Shown: positions 16,059-25,186 of the stretch, in pieces | Layout: each line of letters begins with the position of its first letter | How positions within the stretch are numbered: the first letter of the stretch is position 1 | Assembly: GCA_964540415.1 (NCBI GenBank) | Contig: CAZIMM010000007.1 | Coordinates: 1 to 50,111 of the forward strand | Direction of reading: 5' to 3' | Source of the DNA: CAZIMM01 sp964540415 | Lineage (GTDB): Bacteria; Bacillota; Clostridia; Oscillospirales; Acutalibacteraceae | DNA length: 50,111 nucleotides | Notes under the pieces: model-generated | What the model saw: the letters and a program-made list of their open reading frames with translations, nothing else | Databases searched by the model: none | Told to the model about the DNA's origin: nothing | Position numbers and translations under genes: made by a program

Positions 16059-17192
16059 TTATAAAATTTTGACAAGTATAATTATTGCCGCCACAATTGC
16101 AGCAATAATGCCGAGAATTTTTGCAATGAAAGGTACAGCAGCGTCAAAGCTCGTGGGCGTTTTGTCAAGAAGACTGCGCACAAGAGGACTGCTTCCTCTG
16201 CCGCCGACGAGGTTGGAAAATGTGAGAGTGTGTGTCTCATAGTTGCGCACGTCATTTTCATTCAGATTGAACACCCGCACGCCTCTGTTGAGCCCCGGGC
16301 CGTATACGGAAAAGCCGCAGCCCTGGGTGTAGCCGAGGTCAACGCCCTTGTATCTGCCTATAAAGCTGTTGACATGGTCATGGCCGAAGAATATGCCGAG
16401 CACATCGCCCTTTTCGGCGGCGGCGTCAAACTCACCGTTGTTGATGTCAGCAACAGCTGCGGATTCGCCGATAAATCCGCCTTCACGGCAGAGCTCCTCG
16501 TTGAGAACATAAAACTGACCCTTGCGCTTTCTGTAAGCCGTGATTGCGCCCTTCGTGCCCTTCGGAACGGATTTGAGAACCTCAAACACTTCTTCAACAG
16601 GAATATGCTGAAATATAAATGACGGAACATAACCGCCGTTTTCGCTGCAAAGCCTGTCGCGAACCTGACGGTACCACTCGATTTGCTCTTTTTCAACCGG
16701 GGCGTATCCCGTTCCTGCCGAGCCGTGGGAGTCAATGCAATAGAGGTTGAAAGCAGTCCGCAGGCCGTCACTCGAGAAAATCGGAATGTTGTGGTTTGCA
16801 CATCCGGGCAAACCGTCCGTGTCATAAGCCAGACAGCCGTCGAAACTCTGATAAATTGCAAGCTGATCCTTCAGAGGAACAGGAGACTGCCTGTCGTGAT
16901 TTCCGAAAGTGATTGTAAAGGGAATCTTTCTCTCAACAACCGGCGCAAGCAGAGTGGAAATTGTTTGTCTGACCTTTTCCGGTGCGTCCTTGCCGCGCAT
17001 TTTCGGGGCATATCCCTTGACCTGATCACCGGTGAAAACGACAAAATCCGGTTTTTCCGCATCGAGAGCGGCGGATATCAGGGCGACAGTGTCTCCGGAG
17101 GTTTCACCTGAATCCTGAGAATCGGTTATTTGCATTATTTTGAAGGTGCCGTCAGGATGAAATTGCAGTCTGATGGTTGAATTATCGCTCAA
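16059..17192 (-). CDS. Calcineurin-like metallophosphoesterase with C-terminal membrane anchor
   Basis: A 377-residue metallophosphoesterase. The two-metal motifs are present in variant form: KIMQITDSQDSG (Asp with Gln in place of the usual His), FTGDQV, FGNHDRQ, a later His in IFQHIPVEE, and FGHDHVNSF. This form matches the plant-type purple phosphatase 29-like branch, which acts on phosphate monoesters or nucleotides. The last ~25 residues (about AKILGIIAAIVAAIIILVKIL) are a membrane helix; there is no signal peptide, so the domain likely faces the cytoplasm. The TTG at 17192 is chosen because GAGGTGAAG lies just before it; the longer frame has no ribosome site. It heads an operon with gtrA. 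Confidence 0.85.
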   Translation of the reverse strand: MSDNSTIRLQFHPDGTFKIMQITDSQDSGETSGDTVALISAALDAEKPDFVVFTGDQVKGYAPKMRGKDAPEKVRQTISTLLAPVVERKIPFTITFGNHDRQSPVPLKDQLAIYQSFDGCLAYDTDGLPGCANHNIPIFSSDGLRTAFNLYCIDSHGSAGTGYAPVEKEQIEWYRQVRDRLCSENGGYVPSFIFQHIPVEEVFEVLKSVPKGTKGAITAYRKRKGQFYVLNEELCREGGFIGESAAVADINNGEFDAAAEKGDVLGIFFGHDHVNSFIGRYKGVDLGYTQGCGFSVYGPGLNRGVRVFNLNENDVRNYETHTLTFSNLVGGRGSSPLVRSLLDKTPTSFDAAVPFIAKILGIIAAIVAAIIILVKIL

Positions 17193-17221
17193 TTGCTTCA
17201 CCTCAATTTTATTATACAAGT

Positions 17222-17250
17222 ATTATAGCCAAGTTGAAAAGCAAAGTCAA
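17222..17250 (-). promoter_or_regulatory. Promoter of the metallophosphoesterase-gtrA operon
   Basis: On the minus strand TTGACT (17250-17245), 17 bases, then TATAAT (17227-17222). Ten of twelve or better fit to the sigma-A consensus, 30 bases before the chosen start. Confidence 0.8.
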
Positions 17251-17286
17251 CAAAACAAAGTACGTTTTTCATATTTAATTTCCGAT

Positions 17287-18672
17287 TCAACCGTTGCCTT
17301 TCCCGGCAATAAACTTTGTTACTCTTTCAGAAAGCTCACCGTACAGTTTGTATTTTTTCGTGAACACCGCAAAAGAAAGCGCAACAAAAACAGGAGGAAT
17401 AACGAACATCATAACAGAGATTGCTTTTTGAGCAGACGCCGCCTGAACGGTCAGTGAGCCGTCATAATCAGAAATCTTCAGACCGAGCGCGATGACAATT
17501 GCCTGAATTGTATAGGCGAGCTTTTGCAGAAAGCCCTTCATTGAAAACACGATTGACTCGGAGCGGTATCCCAGACTGTATTCGCCGTAGTCAACGATGT
17601 CGGCAAGCATAACCGTCTGAGCAACGAACATACATCCGATTCCGACACTGCCGAGCAACCCGAAAACGCCAAACGGGACAAAAAGCCTTAACACCGGCCC
17701 GAACAGGAACATCCCGAGATAGCCGATGAATGCCAGAACCATCGCACCCTTGATGACTGTGCGTCTGGTGAATTTCTTTGAAAGCGCAGGCAACAGAAAG
17801 AGTCCGAGTGCCTGCCCGACGCCGCAAATTGCCGCAAAAACCGAAAGAAGGCTCTTGTTGCCGATGACATTGTCAAAATAATAGATACCCATTGCGTTCG
17901 TGATATACCAACCTGTATTGAACAGCAGCGCCGTGAGCATGAATATGACCAGCTGGTCATTGGACTTGATGGTTTTGAAAGCAGCGGAGAAGGTGAATTT
18001 CTGCTTCGGCGGCAGAGCACCTTTTTCGCGCGTTGTTGTGACGGTCACAATCGAGCCGAGAATCAGAACGATGCCAGAAATCATTGCCCATCTGCTGTAG
18101 CCGAGCGAATCGTTCCCGTGCCCGAGAGCGGACACCATTGAAACAGTGAAAACAGAAACAATCAGCTGACCGCCGCCGGAAAAGAACCTAGGAATTGCTG
18201 ACACAACGCTGCGCTTTTGCGGGTCGCTCGTCAAAGCAGGCACCATTGACCAGTATGGAATGTCGACCATTGTGTTTGTCATGCCCCAAAGAACATACAT
18301 CACGGCAGCGTAAATATAAAGCTTTATGTTGACCTGTGTTGAGCTCACTTCAAAACCGGGATTGGTGAAAAGCAGAGTGAGCACAACGGCGTTAAGCACA
18401 GCGCCGCAGAGAATCCACGGGCGGAACTTGCCGAAGCGGCTTTTGGTGTTGTCAACAATCATACCCATCATGGGGTCGTTAATGCCGTCCCAAATCCTGG
18501 CGAGAACGGGGACAATAAGCAGGAAGGTTGCGTTGAGCAACAGCACGTCCGTGAAATACTTTGTCAGGAAAGAATTGAACAGACCGTAGCTCAGGTCCAT
18601 TCCCACAGCTCCGATACCGAAGCCGAGATAGCCGAGTATCCAATGCTTTTTATTGCTTGAGCTTTTTTTCAT
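17287..18672 (-). CDS. GPH-family sugar:cation symporter
   Basis: A 461-residue, roughly 12-helix transporter of the glycoside-pentoside-hexuronide:cation symporter family (MFS clan; MelB and XylP relatives). The N-terminal signature is intact: YGLFNSFLTKYFTDV, then ARIWDGINDPMMG and DNTKSRFGKFRPWIL. A middle loop has the conserved turn around VPALTSDPQKRS. It would import a glycoside or uronide with Na+ or H+. The ATG at 18672 follows GGTGGTGA by about ten bases; an upstream TTG is less likely. No sugar hydrolase is next to it, so the substrate is open. It ends 95 bases before the metallophosphoesterase, which has its own promoter. Confidence 0.88.
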   Translation of the reverse strand: MKKSSSNKKHWILGYLGFGIGAVGMDLSYGLFNSFLTKYFTDVLLLNATFLLIVPVLARIWDGINDPMMGMIVDNTKSRFGKFRPWILCGAVLNAVVLTLLFTNPGFEVSSTQVNIKLYIYAAVMYVLWGMTNTMVDIPYWSMVPALTSDPQKRSVVSAIPRFFSGGGQLIVSVFTVSMVSALGHGNDSLGYSRWAMISGIVLILGSIVTVTTTREKGALPPKQKFTFSAAFKTIKSNDQLVIFMLTALLFNTGWYITNAMGIYYFDNVIGNKSLLSVFAAICGVGQALGLFLLPALSKKFTRRTVIKGAMVLAFIGYLGMFLFGPVLRLFVPFGVFGLLGSVGIGCMFVAQTVMLADIVDYGEYSLGYRSESIVFSMKGFLQKLAYTIQAIVIALGLKISDYDGSLTVQAASAQKAISVMMFVIPPVFVALSFAVFTKKYKLYGELSERVTKFIAGKGNG

Positions 18673-18765
18673 ATTAATATCACCACCAAAAAAGTACAAT
18701 AAATATTTTAATATATATATTTGTGTATATTGTGTTAAATTAGAAACATTTCAAAATAAGATTGG

Positions 18766-19047
18766 TTAGGGCGGAGAGAGTCGAACTCCATACGGTTTTT
18801 TGAGCCGCTTTTTCGCCAATGCCGCGTCAAAACTCCTCGGAATGCGTCAGCATTCCTGCGGTTTTTTCCTTGCATTGACAAAAATTCAACTTCAAAAAAC
18901 TGCGAAGCACCCAAAATACTGAAGTTTTCGTGCAATTGGGTGTTTCTTTGGCGCGGTAATACTTGTCGTATTACAAGACAAAAAACGCACAAGTGTGCGG
19001 AAAATTCAGCATTTTGGGCGTATGGGGTTCGAATCTCTCCGCCCTAA
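18766..19047. mobile_element. 282-bp inverted-repeat element with tRNA-Ser-like termini (MITE-like)
   Basis: The two ends are 29-base inverted repeats identical at 27 positions: TTAGGGCGGAGAGAG... at the left (18766-18794) and its mate at 19019-19047, ending ...TCTCTCCGCCCTAA. Each end, read inward to outward, resembles a tRNA-Ser 3' end (GTTCGAATC then TCTCCGCC) without the rest of a tRNA. A second inverted pair inside (CCCAAAATACTGAA at 18910 and TTCAGCATTTTGGG at 19005) matches at 13 of 14. Smaller hairpins also occur (GGAATGC/GCATTCC, GTAATAC/GTATTAC, CGCACA/TGTGCG). TA stands on both borders, as expected for a TA target duplication. No credible protein is encoded. The mobile origin is inference. 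Confidence 0.55.
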
Positions 19048-19058
19048 TCAAAAAAGTG

Positions 19059-19087
19059 TTGCATTTTATATTCAAAAATAGTAGAAT
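19059..19087 (+). promoter_or_regulatory. Promoter of the cation diffusion facilitator gene
   Basis: TTGCAT (19059-19064), 17 bases, TAGAAT (19082-19087). It begins 12 bases after the inverted-repeat element, 39 bases before the start codon. Confidence 0.55.
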
Positions 19088-19125
19088 AATAAATAATTAT
19101 TTTATATATATTCAGTGGTGATTGC

Positions 19126-20292
19126 ATGACCGACTTACTTATTCGGATATTCATTAAAAACAGCAACGATGTTACAAATCAAAAGGTGAGGACTGCTTAC
19201 GGAATTTTGACCGGCAGTGTAGGCATCACCGTTAACGCTCTGCTTTCATGTGTCAAGCTGCTCATCGGTTCGATGACAAACAGCATCGCCATCACGGCGG
19301 ACGCTCTCAACAACCTTTCAGATGCCGGTTCCTCCTGCATCACACTTGTCGGCTTCCGTGTTGCCAACCGTCCTGCGGACGATGAACACCCATACGGTCA
19401 CGGCAGGCTCGAACACATATGTGCGCTTATTGTTTCATTTCTTGTTTTGCTCATGGGCATCGAGCTGATAAAGTCCTCGGTTGACAGAATAAGGAATCCG
19501 CAGAATGTTGTGTTCAGTGTGACTGCTTTGATTGTACTCATTCTTTCAATCGGCGGCAAGCTGTGGCTCGCTTACTTTTACAGCAGAATTGACAAAAGAA
19601 TTAATTCCGGCACAGTGAAGGCGGTTGTTATCGACTCACTGAGCGATACCGCCGCGACCTCTGTTTCGATGATTTCGCTCATTATTGCGCGATTCACGGA
19701 TTTTCCCGCCGACGGATATCTCGGAGTTGTTGTTGCGCTGTTCATTTTTTATGCCGGTATCGGCATACTCAAGGACACTGTCAGCGAGCTGTTGGGAATG
19801 GCACCGTCCGCACAGACTGTGGACGCAATCAGGGACATAATTATGTCCCACGAAGGCGTTATCGGGGTGCACGATTTTATGCTGCACGATTACGGCCCCG
19901 GCAGGGTTTTCGGGAGTGCACACGTTGAAATGCCGGTTACCATCGGTGCAATGCCGGCGCATGACACAATCGACAACATCGAGCGCGACATTAACGACGA
20001 GCTCGGCATTATGTTTGTTATTCATTACGACCCGATTATTGTCGACGATGAGCGGATAAACAGGCTTCATGAACAAACGCTTGAAGTTGTTCACCAAATT
20101 GACGAAAACTTCTCACTGCATGATTTCCGCGTTGTGGACGGCGATTCACACACAAATCTGATTTTTGACGTTGTTGTGCCGCACGGATGTAAAACTCCGA
20201 AGCAACAGATTGCTGCCGATGTTCGGCAGGCAGTGAAGAAAATCGGACAGAACTTTTACGCAGTTGTCACAGTGGAAAACTATTATATCTGA
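19126..20292 (+). CDS. Cation diffusion facilitator (CDF) metal exporter
   Basis: A 388-residue CDF transporter, a proton-coupled exporter of divalent metals such as Zn, Fe or Mn. Six helices span about residues 25-230. The metal site motifs are ITADALNNLSDAGSS (D59, D66) in helix 2 and DSLSDTAATS in helix 5; HPYGHGRLEH (88-97) joins them. The Asp/Asp form of the helix-2 site with Asn beside it is typical of the Mn/Fe-type branch, though this is not proof. A ~180-residue cytoplasmic tail contains the ferredoxin-like domain (GVIGVHDFMLHDYGPGR, VHVEMP-like AHVEMPV) and a further extension. The start follows GGTGAT. A terminator follows. Confidence 0.88.
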   Translation: MTDLLIRIFIKNSNDVTNQKVRTAYGILTGSVGITVNALLSCVKLLIGSMTNSIAITADALNNLSDAGSSCITLVGFRVANRPADDEHPYGHGRLEHICALIVSFLVLLMGIELIKSSVDRIRNPQNVVFSVTALIVLILSIGGKLWLAYFYSRIDKRINSGTVKAVVIDSLSDTAATSVSMISLIIARFTDFPADGYLGVVVALFIFYAGIGILKDTVSELLGMAPSAQTVDAIRDIIMSHEGVIGVHDFMLHDYGPGRVFGSAHVEMPVTIGAMPAHDTIDNIERDINDELGIMFVIHYDPIIVDDERINRLHEQTLEVVHQIDENFSLHDFRVVDGDSHTNLIFDVVVPHGCKTPKQQIAADVRQAVKKIGQNFYAVVTVENYYI

Positions 20293-20300
20293 CATTTAAA

Positions 20301-20347
20301 AAAAACCGCGTCACAGTTCCGAACCCGGAAACTGCGGCGCGGTTTTT
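20301..20347. terminator. Bidirectional terminator between CDF and GH38 genes
   Basis: AAAAACCGCG-CACAGTTCC pairs with GGAAACTG-GCGCGGTTTTT with one bulge, giving an A-run on one side and a T-run on the other. It serves both convergent genes. Confidence 0.8.
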
Positions 20348-20362
20348 GTTTTGAAAAGAAGC

Positions 20363-23300
20363 CTACATGTTGAGTATTCGCTCAATCGAGCCGTTGTCAT
20401 CACGCAGAATGACATCGTGCAAAATGTGCGCCCAGTGATTGTGGCGCGGACCCTTCTGTGCGCCGTAAGCAAAGTAAATTCTGCCGTTCATCATCAGTTT
20501 TGCAACAGCCCAGAAGGAATTGAGAATGTCTTTGTTTCTGAAATCAAAATCAAATGAATAAGTTTTGCTTTCGCCGGGCGCAAGCTCAACCCGAAGCGTA
20601 CGCTTGCCGACACTGCCGAGAGCTTCACGGTTGAAGCCGGACAGCTCCCACGTTTCAAACGGAGTTGCAATGGCGAGCTCGCCTGTGAGCATTACGTCAG
20701 TAAAGTTGTTGACTTTAACATTTATTTTACCGTCGGAAATCGAAAGCAGCATTGACGGGTCGTGTCTGCCGAATTCAAAAACATCCTCGAAGTGCTGACC
20801 GTCAAACTCATAATTCAACCGCAGCAAGCCGTCTGCCGAGGCGGAGGGCTTTGTCACCGTGACCTTGAACACCGAGCTTTCCCCTGCTTTGAGTGAGTAG
20901 TCAAAGTGCGTTCTGTCAGCTGTGAAGCCGTCGGGCAATATGAGTTCCATTGTGCCGCAGATATCGCGGTTTGTGAAATTGTTGACGACGGAAACCGGGA
21001 AAACATACTGTGTGTCACTCAACTGCTCAACGTTTTTGCCGATAACGCCGCACACCGAAAGATATCCCATGGGCATCGAGCCCAAATCGTGCTCCCAGCT
21101 TCGGACATAAGTCGGCTCAACTTCCTCATGCTCGGCACCGAGCACTGCAAAACCGATTTTCTCCGGATTGTCGCCGAGGGTGAGCTTATAGGTTTCAATC
21201 GAATGCGCACCGATGCTGTCGCTGAAGCCGTATGCGGTGTAATCAACACTCTGCGGTTCTTCCTCAAGAAGATTGGTCTTTGACACACCGTCAATTCGGA
21301 AGCCGAAATCAAATTCCGCCTGCGTTTTAACGCCGTCAATTTCAAAGCCTCTGAGGGCAAGACCTCTTTCGTAAATGCTTTCATCAATATCTTTCATTGA
21401 AGCAGCAGGGTAGCCGCCGGCCTTGAAGCTTGTGATAACGAAGCCGTCCGAGCTTTCAACGAAGCTTCTGCGGCTCTGCAAAACAGCAGAACGTTTTTCT
21501 TCCGGCACACAGGCAAACAGGGGGTCGTTGAATTCAAGCGCGCGGCGGTAAAGCTCAGCCTCTCTGTAGCTCCCGGAATGAGGGAACAAGGCATAGCTGA
21601 ACGAGTGTGTCTTTTGCTCCGGGACAAGCTGCTCGCCGCCGGTTGTTTTCCCGATGTTGCCGTAGAAATTTGCGGTGTGGAAGAGCATCATGTTCATCAG
21701 ATTGTCCGGCTCTACGCTTGACGATATTGTACCGTTGTTGAAAATTGCAACGCCGTAATCGTCAATTTTCGGAAGCTCAGACATTGCGGTGACATTTTTC
21801 AAGGCAAAGCCCCTGCCCGTTTCAAGCATGTCGCAGATTTGGTTAACCCACTCCTCAAGCTCGTTTGCGCTGCGTGCCTTGAGTAGCAGAACGTCAATGG
21901 GCTTTTTGTAAATATTGTCACTGTCGCTGAAATACAGCGCAGCCTTTCCGTCCTCCGAACAGCGGTTTATGAAATTGCTCCACTGTGACGCGTTCAGCCG
22001 TGACATCAGCTTCTTTTCATATTCATTTGCAACCCCTTTGACACTCAGAACAATCCTTGTGTCGGCGTTGTCAAGGTCCTCATTGAAGTTGATGATCTTA
22101 TGGCCGCCGTGCTGTTCTCCGTCGGGGTAGGGTGTTACGGGAATCGCTTTTTTCGACAGTGCAACCGTAAGCTTTTCGCCGATTCTCACAAGCTCCGGAG
22201 ATGCACTGCGTATCAAAGCAGTCATGCCGACATTGAAGCTGCCCAGAGGAAGCCTGCCTCTTGAAAGCGTTGCCCTAACAGTGGGGCCGAGGTCGAACCA
22301 CTGGTTGACAGGCATAATGCGGCTGTGAGAGAAGGAAAGAAACTGATGTGTCTGAAAAGACAGCTTTTTGCGCCCTGTGCCGCAGACGTGCGGAGCAAAA
22401 CGATCATCATAGACCGGCTTCGCGCCGTTGACGTTGACAGAGAAGGTGACAGTGAACAAATCGTCCTTGCTCTGATAATCCTCAACGATGCAGCGCATGT
22501 CTATTCTCGGCACATCGTCCCACAGAGTGATTTCCTGGCGGATTTTTGCAACGGTGTCAAGCTGAACGGCAATGTGCAGCTTTTCAAAAACGGGAGTTCT
22601 TTCCACGGTAATTTCCGCTTCATAGTCGCTCGAGAACAGCTTGTGACCGGTTGTGTAAAGCTCGTGCTGTTCCTCAATTCGCTCGTTGACCTCACGCAGA
22701 ACCACAACACGGTTTGCAGGGCCGTCGCTCCCTTCTTTGATGACTTCACGCTTCTCCAGCTTGTCAAACAGCGACACAATACCGCCGCCGACCTTCGGGT
22801 CAACAGTGATGCGGAAATAATCATTTTCGATTGTGTAATTATTTTTCGCTTTCGGAACAGAAAGCTCACGCTTCGCAGGCCTGAGCATATAAACGCAGTA
22901 GCCCAGAGCGGGAACATCCGGAATGAAATAAGCCTTGCCGTCCTCTGCGGGGCTGAGGGTGAACTCGCGGTCGTCAGGGTCATATAAAGAATAACCGTTA
23001 GCATCAATGCCGTCCGGTACACAAATGCCGCACGGCTCCACACGGTCCCAGGTGTGGGGATTGAAAACAACATAGGGCACGCCGCCCTCCGGCAGGTCGA
23101 TTCCGGAAGCGATAAAGGAGGTAGAGCGGTTCAGAATGTCCGCTGCAAGCGTCGCCGCCTCACGGTATTCAATCATCAGGTCAACAAAGGAAATCTCGTT
23201 GTTTGTGCCGGTAATCGAGTCGTGATGCTGCGCGCAAAGAAGCTGCCTCCATGCTTTGTCCAGAGCTTTTTCGGGATATTTTGCTCCGAACACCGCAGCA

Positions 23301-25108
23301 AGGGCGGCAAACTTTTCAGCTGAAATCAAAAGATTTTCGGCAAGGCGGTTTGCCTGCTTAAAATCTGTGCGGGTGAGCAAAACACCGGAATGGTGCTGAG
23401 TCAGGTCACGGGAGGTTGTGTCAACAGTCGTGCCTTGTTCAGTCTGTTCCTGCGCCTTTATATCCTTGAGCATTCCGCTCATCAATTCGGAAAATACGGA
23501 GTATCTTGCCTTGGAAACGGTGCTTTCAGTCCAGGCAAGATCGTCGTTGCAGGGGAATGTTGTCACTGTGCCGTTCTGCCTGTACCAATGGCAGTTCTTC
23601 AGGCCGAGACGAACCGCGGTTGAATCACTGCAGCCCTTGTCGTGCAGAAACTTCGTTCCGTCAGGCGAAACATGGAAGAAAACGTCGTCAAGTCCCCAGA
23701 CAATCTTGCCCCACTTTGCCGCAATACAACCGCCTTTGGCGCAAATCTGCGACATTTGGTTCGGATGTCCGAAAACGTCGCCCGGAGCATAGACGGGTGT
23801 GATGCGACCCAGCACATCACGGTGGTAAAGCTGACCGTAAACAAGGTTGCGGACAAAGCCCTCGGGCGAGGATGTGAGCTCATTCGGCTGATTGTAAAAA
23901 CAGTCTGCCTCGGCGCGTGCATCTCGAAAAGCAGAACGCATGATGTCGCGGTATTCCGGATATATCGAGTAAAACGGATGCAAATAATCTATTTCGGAGA
24001 GAACAGCCTTGAAGCGGGAATCTCTGTCAAGCTGCTGAAGCATTGACTTTGTGATGTGGAAAGCTCCCATCGCGTAGGCTCTCTGCTCCTGATGATAGGT
24101 TGTGTCAAAGTGAAAATCGGAAAACAGATGCTGAACACCGTCATATTCAATAAGCGGCTGCGTTTCAACAGAAACCTTCAGGCTTGTGCCGTCAGGAACA
24201 GTGTAACAAAGTTCGGCCGAACCGTTTCCGACAGGTACGCTTAATCTTAAAAATTCGCATGAATGCTCTGCAAGCGCCGGAACGTTATGGCTTTGCATAC
24301 CCGCGGATGTTGAAACGTCAAGCCTGCACGGCTGCACATCGCCGCCGAAAGCTCCTGCAAAGGCGTGCATAATCTGCTGCGGTTCTTCGCGCGTTCCAAT
24401 GTGAGCAAAGGCAGTTTTCGGATATGTGACCCCCAAATTGCCCTGCTTGATTGCAATGGGATATATCGTGGTGTGATAAACAGAAAAGTCAATGCCGTCG
24501 CAGATGTAGCCGCCGCGAATTTTGAACATTATCAGGTTCATGCCCTCGTGAAAACTCACTGCCGAAGCGTACCCGTAGGTGGACAGTCCCTTAACCCTGC
24601 CGTAAGGTTTGTCGTCAACAAGCTCGCCGTTGACAAAAAGATGTGATCCTGAATTGTCGTAGCATATCACCGCGTTGCAGTCAGAATCACAACGGATATA
24701 AGTTGCAACGTAAAAAACGGCATTGCGCTGCTCTGTGATGAAAATTTCCTTGCAGTAACCCTCGTCGGTATGTCCGAGTGTCAGATGTCCCGAATTTGTG
24801 CGCAACAACTTCCAGTCGAGCATGTCCCGCCCGAGATACCTGTTTTTTACGCAGTTGCCCACGAAAGGCACGGCATTGCTCTCGCCGCCGATGGACTCAA
24901 GGTAATCAATGCTGAGAATTTTTTCACGTTGATAAAAATATTCGGTTTCAAATGCGCCGTCAGTCTGAGCGACGAACGGACCGGCAACGAGATAATCGCT
25001 GATTATCCCGCTCGGAGAAGGAACATCGCCTGACGGAAGAAAGACAGAAAAGTCGGTTTCCGCGGTTTCACCGCGAACAGAGTCGGAATAAAAGATTGAT
25101 TCTTTCAA
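20363..25108 (-). CDS. Glycoside hydrolase family 38 alpha-mannosidase, very large
   Basis: A 1581-residue protein around a GH38 domain, a zinc-dependent retaining alpha-mannosidase. Zinc and catalytic motifs are complete: HFD (H333, D335), APGDVFGH (D444, the expected nucleophile and zinc ligand) and QHHDSITGT (H628/H629). The helical middle domain and beta-sandwich C-terminal domains follow from about residue 650. The first ~320 residues are an added beta-rich region with HLFVNGELVDD and FHEGMNLIMFKIRG, a pattern like sugar-binding or PA14-type accessory domains. No signal peptide, dockerin or wall anchor is seen, so it is probably cytoplasmic. TTG start at 25108 after GGAGGAAGAG. It is the last gene behind the cohesin-like genes. 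Confidence 0.88.
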   Translation of the reverse strand: MKESIFYSDSVRGETAETDFSVFLPSGDVPSPSGIISDYLVAGPFVAQTDGAFETEYFYQREKILSIDYLESIGGESNAVPFVGNCVKNRYLGRDMLDWKLLRTNSGHLTLGHTDEGYCKEIFITEQRNAVFYVATYIRCDSDCNAVICYDNSGSHLFVNGELVDDKPYGRVKGLSTYGYASAVSFHEGMNLIMFKIRGGYICDGIDFSVYHTTIYPIAIKQGNLGVTYPKTAFAHIGTREEPQQIMHAFAGAFGGDVQPCRLDVSTSAGMQSHNVPALAEHSCEFLRLSVPVGNGSAELCYTVPDGTSLKVSVETQPLIEYDGVQHLFSDFHFDTTYHQEQRAYAMGAFHITKSMLQQLDRDSRFKAVLSEIDYLHPFYSIYPEYRDIMRSAFRDARAEADCFYNQPNELTSSPEGFVRNLVYGQLYHRDVLGRITPVYAPGDVFGHPNQMSQICAKGGCIAAKWGKIVWGLDDVFFHVSPDGTKFLHDKGCSDSTAVRLGLKNCHWYRQNGTVTTFPCNDDLAWTESTVSKARYSVFSELMSGMLKDIKAQEQTEQGTTVDTTSRDLTQHHSGVLLTRTDFKQANRLAENLLISAEKFAALAAVFGAKYPEKALDKAWRQLLCAQHHDSITGTNNEISFVDLMIEYREAATLAADILNRSTSFIASGIDLPEGGVPYVVFNPHTWDRVEPCGICVPDGIDANGYSLYDPDDREFTLSPAEDGKAYFIPDVPALGYCVYMLRPAKRELSVPKAKNNYTIENDYFRITVDPKVGGGIVSLFDKLEKREVIKEGSDGPANRVVVLREVNERIEEQHELYTTGHKLFSSDYEAEITVERTPVFEKLHIAVQLDTVAKIRQEITLWDDVPRIDMRCIVEDYQSKDDLFTVTFSVNVNGAKPVYDDRFAPHVCGTGRKKLSFQTHQFLSFSHSRIMPVNQWFDLGPTVRATLSRGRLPLGSFNVGMTALIRSASPELVRIGEKLTVALSKKAIPVTPYPDGEQHGGHKIINFNEDLDNADTRIVLSVKGVANEYEKKLMSRLNASQWSNFINRCSEDGKAALYFSDSDNIYKKPIDVLLLKARSANELEEWVNQICDMLETGRGFALKNVTAMSELPKIDDYGVAIFNNGTISSSVEPDNLMNMMLFHTANFYGNIGKTTGGEQLVPEQKTHSFSYALFPHSGSYREAELYRRALEFNDPLFACVPEEKRSAVLQSRRSFVESSDGFVITSFKAGGYPAASMKDIDESIYERGLALRGFEIDGVKTQAEFDFGFRIDGVSKTNLLEEEPQSVDYTAYGFSDSIGAHSIETYKLTLGDNPEKIGFAVLGAEHEEVEPTYVRSWEHDLGSMPMGYLSVCGVIGKNVEQLSDTQYVFPVSVVNNFTNRDICGTMELILPDGFTADRTHFDYSLKAGESSVFKVTVTKPSASADGLLRLNYEFDGQHFEDVFEFGRHDPSMLLSISDGKINVKVNNFTDVMLTGELAIATPFETWELSGFNREALGSVGKRTLRVELAPGESKTYSFDFDFRNKDILNSFWAVAKLMMNGRIYFAYGAQKGPRHNHWAHILHDVILRDDNGSIERILNM

Positions 25109-25186
25109 AGCTCTTCCTCCATAAAATGTAATTTTAAAGGAGCTGCTCAGTAAAACCGAAACAGCTCCCGAAACACAGAATGAAAA

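Noticed and set aside
18735..18992. 85-codon minus frame inside the inverted-repeat element
   Set aside because: It runs through the terminal repeat and hairpins; its translation comes from tRNA-like and palindromic sequence, with no ribosome site.
19019..19047. tRNA-Ser gene
   Set aside because: Only the T-loop/acceptor-like 3' end is present; no anticodon or D arm can be built, and the same end occurs inverted at 18766.
22325..22987. Plus-strand open frame of 220 codons inside the GH38 gene
   Set aside because: The GH38 frame on the other strand is continuous and conserved; the plus frame is a shadow.
20363..25108. Dockerin in the GH38 protein that would bind the cohesin-like heads
   Set aside because: No pair of calcium-loop motifs (DxNxDG type) was found anywhere in the protein.
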